DNA of 64,000 nucleotides from Trichuris trichiura. Taxonomy: Eukaryota > Nematoda > Enoplea > Trichinellida > Trichuridae. This document shows, piece by piece, positions 10,963 to 21,900 of the stretch. The DNA lies in NCBI GenBank assembly GCA_037903355.1, contig JBAJFE010000025.1, positions 1-64,000 of the forward strand. The letters run 5' to 3'. The first letter of the stretch is position 1. The number at the start of each line of letters is the position of its first letter. A program made the translations under genes and the position numbers. The notes under the pieces are model-generated. The model saw only the letters and a list, made by a program, of their open reading frames with translations. It was not told where the DNA came from and did not search any database.

Positions 10963-11452
10963 CATCCACTCTCAACGTGGGGCCTGGGGGCCCCAGGGGG
11001 GGGGGCCGAGAGGGTGTCAAGGGGGGCCGAAATCGAAAATTTTTCAGAGGGGGGGAGGGCAGGAGGCCGTGAAGGGGGGGCTGAGAAGCCTTAAGGGAAC
11101 AAGCGTAGTTAGGTAGATCGGAAGGGTGAGAATTTATGCCAGTTCTTTATAGAGGATTGGTTAACCGTTAGCAGCAAACCTCTATAGAGAACTGGCATAA
11201 ATTCTCACTCTACTCGACGAAGTGGTTTCATTGTTAGTTTCGAAGAACCCCAAGTGCTCTTTTCAAATGATTTGACAACTATATATTCACATTGTATCAT
11301 TGCATTAACTTGATCCTAGGTGGTTGCCGTTGAAAGCTGATTAAGCCCTATACAAAAAACGCAAAAATTAATCGACCCATAACAAACGACGAGCCTGGCA
11401 CCTGAGGACACCTTCCAAGGGGGCCTAGCGCAGAAAAAGTTGAGAATGGCTG
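10963..11452. mobile_element. Non-autonomous hAT-like element in the Tigger transposase
   Basis: A 490-bp insertion with ends CATCCACTCTCAAC (10963-10976) and GTTGAGAATGGCTG (11439-11452). The flanks ATCTAGAG (10955-10962) and ATCTGGAA (11453-11460) agree at six of eight bases, a decayed 8-bp duplication. Subterminal regions are rich in GGGGGCC, as in the hAT element at 5798. It splits a Tigger transposase between its DDE-domain motifs; the coding match resumes directly on the far side. It holds a long hairpin (11126-11208) and no transposase. Confidence 0.78.
11126..11208. repeat. 30-bp inverted repeat (hairpin) inside the hAT-like element
   Basis: Arms at 11126-11155 and 11179-11208 are complementary over 30 bp with one mismatch, separated by a 23-nt loop. 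Arms begin GTGAGAATTTATGCCAG. It is far longer than the element's own terminal repeats, so it may be a palindromic insertion or a functional part of the element. Confidence 0.9.
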
Positions 11453-11866
11453 ATCTGGAAAACGGAATTTTGAGGAAATGTTTGGAGGCAGGAATATCAA
11501 CGCGATGTCTGTCAAGTGCCTCACGCTGGTACGGCTCGGACAGTTGTCGACAACCAATAAGATGGAACGTTTCATTCGCTCCACCTGTCGGTCACACACG
11601 GTCAACACTTCTTATCCACTCTTCGAATATGGTGGCTGTCATCCAGGCGCAATTATTTCATGATCGTCTGCCCGGGCGCGAAAGTCCTTTTCTGCCTACA
11701 ACGCTCTCTAACCGTGCACAATGCTAATGAGGCCTTGTCATTTTTCTGATTGTTCGTTATTGCTTCCTGCGCGTTGTCGAGCCTATTCGCTGTGCGCGAA
11801 CATCCGTTTCCCTCCAGCATAGTAGGTTTGAACTTTCGCGTCGTTTAACTGGTGTTGCATAGGAAG

Positions 11867-12400
11867 ATGGCTGACAGAAGGCAGGTAAGCGGTTCCTCTA
11901 GGGCTAAGAGACAACGTAGCGACCTTACTCTTCATGAGAAAGTAGAAGTCCTTGATCTTTTGAAAAGCGGATTGTCATTTGCCGAAGTGGGCCGCAGGAG
12001 CGGGAAAGAATGAACCCAGCATTCGTACGATAAAACGGAAGGAAGCTGAGAGTCGAGGAGACGTGTATTTTCACCCTTCATTGGCGAAAAGAACTGCTGT
12101 AGTTTGCAACAAAGTCCTCGTGAAAGCTGAGAAAGCGCTAAGCATTTGGATACAGGACATGTCGCGGAAGAATGTCGCCGTCGACGGGAAAATTATTCGG
12201 GAGAAAACGCTGTGCTTATATGAGCACTTCTCTGGCGTGGTTACAGAGAAGGAGAGAAAAAGGTTTGCTGCTAGCAAAGGATGGCTACAAAAAAACGTGA
12301 ACCGCTTCAACCTCAAGAACTTAAAGATCACTGGGAAAACGGCATCGGCTTATTTCGTAACTGCTTCGACGTTTCCGAAGAAATTCAAGAGGACAGAACG
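11867..12400 (+). pseudogene. CENP-B/Tigger-type transposase, N-terminal DNA-binding part
   Basis: Starts at ATG 11867 with a basic leader, then LTLHEKVEVLDLLKSGLSF, the first helix-turn-helix of CENP-B/Tigger proteins. A one-base shift near 12001 moves the match to the frame reading GKNEPSIRTIKRKEAE. A second, Tc5-type helix-turn-helix follows (KGWLQKNVNRFNLKNLKITG, about 12276-12335). After about 12400 the similarity ends although the frame stays open to 12653, so the catalytic domain is lost. It lies opposite in direction to the two other transposase relics here; either it is a separate insertion or one half of an element was inverted. Confidence 0.75.
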
Positions 12401-12444
12401 AAATGCGCAGCTACAATATAAGCTATTTAGCCTTTTTCATAGGG

Positions 12445-12530
12445 TAGCCTATATAACGCGGAATTCAACGTTACGCGGTAAAATGCTCAAAATGTTGGAC
12501 GAATTAACCGCGGATAACGAGGGCCGCCTG
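12445..12530. repeat. Likely terminal region of a pogo/Tigger-type element
   Basis: Read on the minus strand from 12530 the sequence begins CAGGCGGCCCTCGTTATCCG and contains repeated CGCGG/AACG(T)T..AATTC motifs, the style of pogo/Tigger termini, and is flanked by TA on the plus strand at 12531. It would close the element that carries the plus-strand N-terminal transposase piece at 11867. I did not find its partner terminus on the left. Confidence 0.4.
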
Positions 12531-12697
12531 TATCTCCAAATTTTGAATTTCAGCCTGTATTTCATGCAACTCAAATTCTTGCAGGACCACTTAGCCCAGC
12601 CTCTCATTCTTGCAATAGAGCTCTCCTTAAGTGAGCATTTCTTGTCCAAGTAGCCTGCTCATAGAGCATTGGCAACACAGCTGTCAGTGATTTTGTC

Positions 12698-13543
12698 TCA
12701 TGAGTTCTTCACCAAAGTCACAATGCCTTGCAACCTGGGCCTCATAAAGTTTTCATGTTGATTTCTCTCCATTTTATTTTCAATGTAGTAATTGATTTCA
12801 CTCCGCAAATTGTCTTTCAATGGTTTGTTTATTCCAATATCAAGAGTTTGGAAGTAGGCAGTCTTTTCCGCGGAAATCATTACCTGATCTATTCTTCTCT
12901 CTGAAAGAAAGTTCTTCATTTCTTTCCAGCGGTGAATACTGCCTGAATCCCAGACTATCATTCCTCTTTAGCCATCTCACAAAATAAGTGGCAGCTTTAA
13001 ATCAAACCACCTATTTATAAGTGACTGTTAGCACTAGGCGTTTTCGGTTTCAAGAACATAAATATCTGAAACCCACTCAATCTCGTTTTTCTTTCCCTTT
13101 GTAATGATTAGAGAAGGGATTTTCTTTCCGTCCAAACGAATTGCCAGAATGCAGGTGACGCAAGCACTTGCATAACCAGTAGAAGGGATGCAGACTAACG
13201 ACGCTTCCTTACGGTTAACTGTTGCTTGAAATCTTTGCCCGATAAACATTGCAGTTTCATCCATACCAATCATGTGGGACAGTCGGTATTTAGAAAAATC
13301 GATTCTGTCAACAAAGGACTAGCATGCGAATGCACGTTTAATAACTTTAGTATCTTCAAGCTTGAACAATGTTGCCGATCTCCTTAGTGACAGTTTACGT
13401 TGGTGAAGGAAGCTATCCAGCCAATGCAGTGATGCTTTGAATTTTTTTGAGGATATCTCCAAGTGTGATACCATTGCAAAGGCAAATTCCTGAAGGTCAG
13501 ACCTGCGGACAATGAAAGCCTGTGCTCTCCTGTCAGCAGTCAT
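12698..13543 (-). pseudogene. Second pogo-type transposase relic (HTH plus DDE domain)
   Basis: Minus strand, in three frames. 13543-13319 carries a Tc5/CENP-B-type DNA-binding segment (KFKASLHWLDSFLHQRKLSLR). 13273-13034 carries the start of the DDE domain (MDETAMFIGQRFQATVNRKE, then LDGKKIPSLIITKGKK). 12961-12698 carries the second acidic motif and following region (VWDSGSIHRW, TLDIGINKPLKDNL). Motif style differs from the Tigger piece at 10468-11680, so this is a separate pogo subgroup. Stops and frame changes between the three blocks disable it. It lies inside the outer repeats at 10151 and 14405. Confidence 0.78.
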
Positions 13544-14405
13544 TCACAAGTGATGTCCTCAAGCTAAGGAAGAAATGCTTGCCGACCTCATCCACGCGTA
13601 CGTTTCTTTACATTTCCTTCGTCGATTTCTTGACGGAGTTTAACGTCCTGTGCTCGCCATTTTCGAAGCATTCGGAGATCGAGCTTCCTCCCTTTGTACA
13701 ATGCCGTCAGATTCTTGCCTTAGAAGTCCCCCACGATTGCTTTCTCGTACTCGAGACTATAACTCTTCCCTGTTGCAAACATCTTGCCTGAGAGTGATAA
13801 TATTATTCCTTTTTGTAATCAAAATTGCAGTTTTGCAACAACCTGTTGCACATAAAATCAGAAAAATCATTAAGAGAATTCGTTCGGATGGACTGTGTGA
13901 GAGATCACTACAAATGCACGTCTACCAAAGCACTTTACTCGTGAGATCTGCAGTACAGTAATTTAACCATCCACAACCTGTCTATTTTAAGATACGATAC
14001 GGCTGTCACATTTTCCAACGGATTTGCTAAATATGCCTCTCTGGAGGACGATCGCAACTGAGTTTTATTTTCAGGGATGGCTTATATTAACGACTACCCT
14101 AAAAGTAGTGCTATGCCGTATTTTCAGGAAGGGTCTTATTATAGGAAAAACACGGTAACAGATATCAAATTCAAACACCGACGGTTAAAAACTCCTACCG
14201 ACCGACACAGAGCAAACGGAAGTGGTCAACTTATGGAGAGCAAACTAGCACTGGATCTACCACGTCACGGCTAAAGCGGTCAACTTCCCACGTACGGAGG
14301 CGGTCAACGTATAGAGGTTGTCCTTGCGCTTACCTATGTGCGGACCAACCAACTTGTCAAATTTCGGTCAACTTAGGGAGGTGGTCAACTTTGGAGGTTC
14401 CACCG

Positions 14406-17400
14406 TACTTGTAAAATTCATTACTGCTCGCGCTTTTGCTGTACCTAATGTCAGATGCTGACGACCTTCAAAAAAATACAGAAGATACAAAGTCAACCCG
14501 AGCACCTTTTTGCTTTCCTTGAACGATAACACGCGATACGAACAAAATGGAAGTATCTGTGGTAGAAGTGCCTCGAAGAAGCAAAAGATCATGCATGAAA
14601 TTACACACAAAAAGATGAACTCAATTTAGGTGTACCACAGAGACACGCAAATGCAGCCCATTTCCAGCCAACCTATTCCCACAATGCTCCTATACTGCCC
14701 CTTATACAAAACTCACTTGCAAAAACCTCCTGCGCTCTTAGATTGCAAAGCCGACAATACTTGATACTTAATAATGAGAAAGGATGCCTAAGGAAACACC
14801 TGCTCAGCGCAGATGAAACCTTTCCGTTCTGGAAAGGAGTGCTACAACGGACTTCCGTCTCTAAACTGGAGAACAGAGCGCTCAGATTTGAAGCACAAAA
14901 AAATAAGCTAACTTTATCACAGGCACATTAAGGCGTTAAAAACTGATCATACGTGCAATGGCACAGAAAAAAGCTGTCAACAGTGTGAAAGATAAACTTG
15001 CTCAAACGAACTTTCTAACATCGCGGAAAAGGTCTTATTACTGAGGCAATTACTGCTATAGACAAAGCTGCGAAACCCACAAAGTTTAAAATGATTATTT
15101 CCTACCGAAAGAACTGTTCTGAAGTTCTGCACGACATTGTCGCACTTGACGCAATGCTAACGAAAAAAGTAATGAATGAAATCGTGGCCTTGCCGAAAAT
15201 GTCGGAGATGATAAGCTTCAAAATATCAACGTAGCACTCATCAAGGACCGAATAACCCATCGAAGCAGAAGGTGGCATAACAAAATTGACAGCTCCCGAA
15301 AAACTGCCACATGATGAAAAAGAAGATTTACAGGAAGCAGTAGTGCCACAAAACAAACAACTGCATGCCAACGGCTAAGAAAAACTTTGCCCTTGACCAA
15401 GGTCACCTGCGACATTCCATTATGTTTTCCTTCTGCTGCGCAGCACCAACAACCAGAGCCCGTCGTCGCATATGCTCTGCATATGGCGAGGATGTCCTCA
15501 GTTTGTTCGCAGTGGAACAATAGTTCGCAACGTTCTCGAACGGACAATGTCATATTACGGAAATGTGACAGTCTGCATATTCGTGATGTCTGAGTTTGCA
15601 CGTTAGCAGAGTTTGAGAGAATAACGAACTACCCATGGAACACTTGGCAGTGATTTCATTGTGCTCACGTACGATTACGCTTTGTAGGTTAAAAGTCTTC
15701 GTTGCCTTAACAGACTGCGCCAAGACGTACAACACCACTTGATGCAAGAGCGCAAGGACCGAAGACTAGATTGCACCGACGGGACTCGTCACAAGCCATC
15801 GGACGTTTGCACGACTGGACCATCTTATCAATTGATACTACTCTTTGCCCTTCTACGATACGTCCAAAAGAACTTCCGATTGGCTTCATTCCTGTTCAGC
15901 AGAGATGAACACCAGAGAAAGCTTTTACTTTGCGCGTTAGGCACAATGAATCCGCCATTGACGATAGGGAAGCGCCCGCCCTGACAAGGCAGAACAATAA
16001 GAATTGAAGACACTCATCTCAGCTCATAATGGGGACTCGATTCAAATCCCCGCCGGAGAAACCAACTGCTCTTCCAGCAACAATAACGTGATAAAACACA
16101 TGCATGCCATCAAAGACAGTCGCTGCTTTGCGGTAAATAAACTGCTAGCTAACATATTCCGTAAACCTTGCTCCGTCAAATCACCACCGCTTTCGTTCTT
16201 CACTAGTAGATCATCTACTTGGGGAAAAATTTAAGAACAACGATGCCACGTAAATGTGGCCTTAAGTCTTTTTTCAGTCTAAACCTGCATTCTTCCGAAA
16301 GAAATTCATTCTACAGGCAATATGGGAACTAATGAGAACATTTAAAGTTCAAGTTGTGCACTTTTAAAATGAACCTGTAAATACTGACAAAAGTACTAAA
16401 ATAAATAGAATCTCAGAATAAATGTAACTTCAATGAAATTGAGATGACACAAGCTACACAGAAGTTCATGCAGAGCAAGCACAGAAATGAGACAACAAAA
16501 TAAAAGAAAAGCAACTGCACCTTTCTTCTCATCTTTACCATTTCTACCGTCGTCTCTTCATTCTTTCGCCTTATTCGTCCTCACGGAACTTGTGCAACAT
16601 TTTACCTAAGTGCAGAAAAGAAAAAATCAGGCTAAAAACAAAAATTAACCACCAAATTGCAGAAACATAATGAAATTAGCTTTAAATAAAACATGCAACC
16701 CTGCTTACCAAGTTACCAACTTCCAACCGTTTGTTCCCACGTCCAGCCCAGCTTACCTGCGTGGCAGCACTTATTCCCGCATTGCTGTTTTGTCCCTCCT
16801 TTTGCGATCACCATTAATAAACGGTATTTTTCAGTTATTTGATTTTCCCGTTATGAAGTGAGCTTGCTTCTGTGACAAATGGTTTTAACGTCAACTTCCT
16901 TTATTCTTTCATCTTCCCGTAAGCAGCAATAACTACGTGTCTTTGAAACTGATGATCCAAGTTGTCATGGTAGCCTGTGCAAGAGTGATTTGCTCAAAGC
17001 TCCACATGTCTGTTTTACAATGCTTCTAAAAGTTAAGAAACTTTGATTCCCAATTGCAGTAATAGAAGAAATGTACAAACATAAATTGTGCAAAACAACA
17101 GTTGGCACGCTGAAACTGACTAAGTAGCGGCGAAACGATGAATTACTGCTTGACGTGCCGGTGGAATACGGCGACCATCCGCATGCGCTTGACATCCCGC
17201 TTTCAACGCAATTGGTTCAGAACTAAGTCCTTCTAACCTCTTGAAGAAATGATGCAGCGGCGCTTGAACTTGAACCGTTGCTCATTTGGCCAGCACACAC
17301 TCTCTCTCTCTCTCTCGCTAGAATCAGCTTCCGAAACCATTCCGCCTCGTCAACGATAACCATCATTCTGACAGGTAAAAACCACTCTTCTTCAGTGATC

Positions 17401-18900
17401 TTCCTAAGGGTTTCTCTCAGGTAGCTGTTGGAACGCCACTGGCGGCTTCGCTTCTTAAGTATGCGTTATGCAGCTTGGCTCGATTTAACCAACCGTGGCT
17501 ACCCCTTTAAGTGCCTTCCCATCAATGCCTCTTGTTCAAGTACTCAACAAGGCTTCTAAAATTTACAATGAAGCTTAGCGGTACACTAAATTGCTGGTAA
17601 TATTGGGTCACAGAGTACTGGCAAGTTGCTCCATCTGCTCCATCGCGCTTCCACGTCTACTTTAGAAATACACTTGCCGACATCATCGGTAAAGCCTTCT
17701 TCGTATGTGCCCTTCACTTTGTTTCAACCGTACACTCATTCGAGCTATCCGCACGTGCAACATCTTCAGCAATCATTTCGACTTCATTCAACTCGTTCCA
17801 AGCAACTAGCCGCTGAACCGCTTGTCGAACGCCTGCGCGTCCTTTTAAAAATAATGAACCATTATTGTCAGTTTACTTTCCAAATGGACCCTTCTGGATG
17901 CTCCTCCCTGGGCTGACAAGCGCATTTAATACAATGCGCGAATAAACACTGGTCACTTCATTGACTCTTCAATGAAAAAATGTTAAATTTCGTAAATTTA
18001 ACGCGTGCACATCATTCTCTACATGGCGTACATTTCTAAGAATGAACAAGGTCGAACTTTGTAAGAGTTTGAATGCGACTGAGGAAGTGTAACCGTTGTT
18101 TTTTTGAAAAATAACATGGACTACTCGAAGTCATAACTCACTTTCTCGCCGTGCGAAGAGATAAACAATAACAATCCACTGCTCCTATTCTCCACAGATA
18201 AGTACTACGAAGCTGCAACTTGTTTCATGTTCCGCTCGATTAGATCTTTTCACTTTTCCGCTCAAGCGTCTTCTCGCTTCTAACCGTTCGTAACTCTGCG
18301 GCTGAGTGAACTTTTCCTGTCCACTTATTCCATTTCAAACGTACATACAATAAGATGCTACAAGTCGCCAGGTACAAATATGACACACACTTTTCACGCG
18401 ATCACCTGACGCAGCTAAGCTCAAAAGTGCATATCAGAGAGCACAAACTGAGACGGCAACACACATCCACACGCACGCACATACTATAAAGAACGCGTAC
18501 AAGCGACTATGAAAAAAGTTGTTTGAAGAAAATCACGAGAATAATGGATCAAACGGTGACGGATAATGTAATATTACTCAAGCACCACCAAAATATTGTC
18601 GGTGCGTCCATACTGTTTTTCGTCGGCACTACCGCTTTTCCTTCCATTTCAAGTAACGGTTGACAACAAAATAGGGTGGCCTCCTTGAACAGGGCTCTTC
18701 GCACCGCCACATCCACGTAGCCGCCATGTTCTTTTCACCTCTTGTACCTGTTAACATTTCATTGCTATGGCGGCACTGTTCCTTCGTAACGTTCTCGACT
18801 ATCCATTTTTCGTGAAAATAACAAAATGTTTGCCCGTGCTTTGGCTGCGCTTGCTTATCATCTTTCTTCTTACTTCTTTCTTTCTCCCTCTAAACGAACG
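14406..18900. other. No gene seen; AT-rich intergenic
   Basis: Right flank of the transposon nest up to the 3' end of the SIN3-like gene. No convincing exon, RNA gene or terminal repeat. Frames near 15060-15600 are open on both strands for a few hundred bases without recognisable content. A (TC)n run lies at 17301-17316. Confidence 0.45.
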
Positions 18901-18946
18901 AATACACACATACAGTGTCGGATGAGGCGGAAGAAAATTTCGATCA

Positions 18947-21900
18947 TACCCTATCAATGTTCCAAAACTTCCTGAATACATGCATCTTAAAGCTGTGCCT
19001 ATTGCGGACTGAAGCTCCGGCTGCTGATTGGCACATTCTGCTGCTGCGTTGCCAGTAGAAAAGCTGGCTCACAGTACGGGCCATCTGTGGTCCCGTTCGC
19101 GACGCACCGTTACGTCTGCCGCATTTGGACGCTGTTTCCGCTTGCGTAGCGAGCAACTCGGTCGTAAAATAATTTGCAGCCTGGTTGACATTACTGAACA
19201 TGAAATTAATATACGCGCTCAGCATTCTCGGCAAATCACACTTTTACCAACCGTTGCAAAAACTGCCGCTTCACTACTTCTTCGCCGCCTTTTTTCAAGA
19301 TGCCATCACAAGATTCCTGTTCCTGCTGGTCCTGCTGCTGCTGCAGCTGTTCCTGTGGCTGCTGCTGCTGCTTCTTGGTCTCTTCATCCGGTAAAATTGT
19401 ATTCACCAATTCGAAAGACACTTTTCGGTTATCCATAGGCAACTAAAAGACAACTCCCAATCAGACGAAGACGAAAAACATTACATCCACCTAACAAGAG
19501 ACTTACAAACAGAATTTTAAAGCAGTTCTGACCGTCCATCAAAGACATCGCCTCAGCTTGATAGCTTGCTTCCATCATTTGGCGGTCACCAGCATCCGGA
19601 GTCCAACATATCTTCGACGCCCATGTCTCGTACAACTTGAATGCTTTAACGGCCGTCAGGTCACTTACCATCAGTTGCAACTGGTGGTGGTAGGAAAAAT
19701 GCAAATTTACGCCAATGGGCACACTTTTGATCACCATTTACCTGGCGAGACATCATTTGAATAATTTTCAAAATTGTAAACGCCTTGTAAGCGCGCAGCG
19801 TGAACACGTCGCGTACGGCATTCTCGTAAGTTGTGGACTCAATACTGCTGTCAAGCCAATGTTTGGTCAAGTTGAAAAACTGGCTGTACAGGTGCCTCGG
19901 TTGTACATCGCTCTCTATGAAAGTGACAAGAGTCGACAACAACAGCCTACTGTCAGGTACCTCACTTACTAGATGTAAAACGATTTCGCAAAACTGCCGT
20001 TTGGTACAAGTAACTTGACTCTTCTTCACCAAATCTATTCACCAGGTCGCAACAAATCTCGTAAAACCCAGTCAACCTTTTGTTCAAGATACAGTAAAGC
20101 CGAAGAAACACGTACCACGGGTTCGGCATAAACATTATCGAATATTCCGGCTGCAACAAATGCGAAAAGCCGCTAATCAACTTCCGCCTACACCTTCAAT
20201 GCGCCTACCATTGCGCGCAGAAGTTTCACATCCTGCAAGATCAAAACGTCTTGAACACATTCACTCTTCTGATTTTGATCGGTCGCTGCGCCGCATGCCT
20301 CCGACGATGTAGCTGCCGTTTTCGCACTACCTCTTCCTTTTGTACTGCCACGCCGACGCCAACCACCCCGGCAACGTCCTCTGCTCGCTGCACCGCGACC
20401 ACTGCTTCCATTACTAACCGATTTCGCTTTGCTACGACCTGTACAACAACAACAACAACAACAACACAGCGAACAACAACAGTTCGCAACATACTTTCCA
20501 CCGCCGGCAATTCTTGTTCCGTATCGGACAACTTCCCCGGTTCCAAATGGAACAATGCTGGCAACAGCAACTTGACAATACGCGTAATACGTTGTTTATT
20601 CAAAGGATTAATGTCTTAATGGAAATGTGCCGTTCGAATGCACACAGCGAAGGCGACCGATCGTCGCTTACTTGTTTGTCGCTTCACATAGTGAATCACC
20701 AAGTCACCGACGTCGTGAAATGCCGTTGTATACGCAGGGAACGGTATAACTACATGCGGTCCCGAAGGAATCTTCTTATTCTCACTCTCCGCCTTAGCAA
20801 GGCGCTTTAAAAAAAAAAAGAACGCAATGCACAAGAGAAAGTAAACTATGATGACCCCCGCCCCCCCCACAGCAAAGTAACTTACTTCTTTGAACAGTGC
20901 TTCAACGTTATTCAAAAGTGCACGCGTACGCATACTCTTCACGTCCTCTGTTTTGAAACTTATGTACTGGTAGTCCAGCGCCTTCCAATAGGACTTTTCG
21001 TTCATTTCGTACCAGGTTCGATTCATCGATGGCAGGTTACTTTGCCATTCGTCATTCTTTTCCAACAGTCTTAAACAACGCCAACTAACCTTCAACAACA
21101 ACAACAACAACAAGGTTATCTTACACTTTCAGCACCAACGGAATCGCTCTTCCGGGATAATCCCTTATGCATGTGTAGAACTCTTTCCATGCGTCGTTAA
21201 GAACGCTAAAACACAGTAGTCCTACAACTTGTTGTAAAGGCAAAATTAGCAAAACAGCGTTCTCCAATACAACTAATGCACACTAAATCGGCTCAGACAG
21301 ACAGCAATTCATTCATTACAGGCGCAAGGCTCGTTGAGCGATCGTAACTGATCTAGTGTTCAGCGTTTCGTCCAGCTGGCAGCGCTGCTTAACGCGACAA
21401 CTGCCTATCTTCATCGTAGCGCTACGCAGCCCCTCAATTAGACAACGGTTGACAGCTATCACCATGTCAGCCTACAAAACTACAACTTTTATCCACTCAT
21501 CGAAAGACAGCGCGCAGCAAAAAGACCTCAAAACGTTCGTCTTCCGTTGTATACAACGTCTCCTGGTAAGGAGAACGCTTACTGGCAACCGTAGGATTCT
21601 CTTCCGACTGCAATATCGGAAATGACAAGTATTTGAAGTTCAACACCTGCAAATGGCCACTTAACAATAATACTACTCATGCATGAAAAGTTTCAACCAA
21701 CCTCTTTTCCCAAAGCGGTACGCCCAGTGCACTTCGGATATTGGTACATTGTGGGAATGAGACGGTAGCTAACGCCTAACTGCTTGCAACGGCCAAAGTC
21801 TGCAGCGCAACAACAACTACTACTACAGTGAACGGGCAAAATCGAACGAACAATAACACACATACCGACATTAGGACAACCATTCGAAACAATTCGCTCT

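Larger units (their letters stand above)
10468..11680 (-). pseudogene. Tigger-type transposase, C-terminal half, interrupted
   Basis: Read on the minus strand from about 11680: a WMTATIFEEW-like motif, a frameshift, then ILLVVDNCPSRTSVRHLTD followed by ALIFLPPNISSK (about 11565-11455), the DDE/D region of Tigger transposases with the second catalytic aspartate in VVDN. The frame is then cut by a hAT element (10963-11452) and resumes as LDEGAIKTHKAKYR at about 10960, which holds the third catalytic position region. After another shift, 10956-10468 carries the Tigger C-terminal part (FCWNKVQPEAIRKCLRRA) and an acidic tail. At least two frameshifts plus the insertion make it inactive. Its N-terminal part is not found on this strand. 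Confidence 0.8.
10151..14405 (-). mobile_element. Tigger/pogo-like element containing nested transposon relics
   Basis: The ends form matching terminal inverted repeats: 10151 reads CAGTTAAACCTCCGTAACG then TTGACCAC, and 14405 read backwards gives CGGTGGAACCTCCAAAG then TTGACCAC. The right flank is TA, as for pogo/Tigger elements; the left flank is now CA. The right 170 bp contain several spaced copies of a GGTCAACTT(A)GGAGGT-like subterminal repeat (about 14233, 14278, 14308, 14376, 14393). The interior holds transposase pieces of different origin and orientation plus a hAT insertion, so the outer element is a host for later insertions or rearrangement. Strand follows the transposase fragment nearest the left end. 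Confidence 0.65.

Noticed and set aside
12401..12653. Extension of the plus-strand transposase frame
   Set aside because: Similarity to Tigger proteins ends near 12400 and the rest reads through a terminal-repeat-like region, so it is not genuine coding.
15060..15601. Open stretches on both strands that could be an exon
   Set aside because: No splice-linked partner, no motif, and frames on both strands look equally open.
16029..16060. GATTCAAATCCCC motif resembling a tRNA T arm
   Set aside because: The stem does not pair properly and no acceptor or anticodon arm fits on either strand.
20251..20619. Plus-strand Thr-rich 122-codon frame and the overlapping minus-strand Val-rich frame
   Set aside because: Both arise from the (CAA)n intron tract and the low-complexity SIN3 exons; the true SIN3 frame changes across an intron here.
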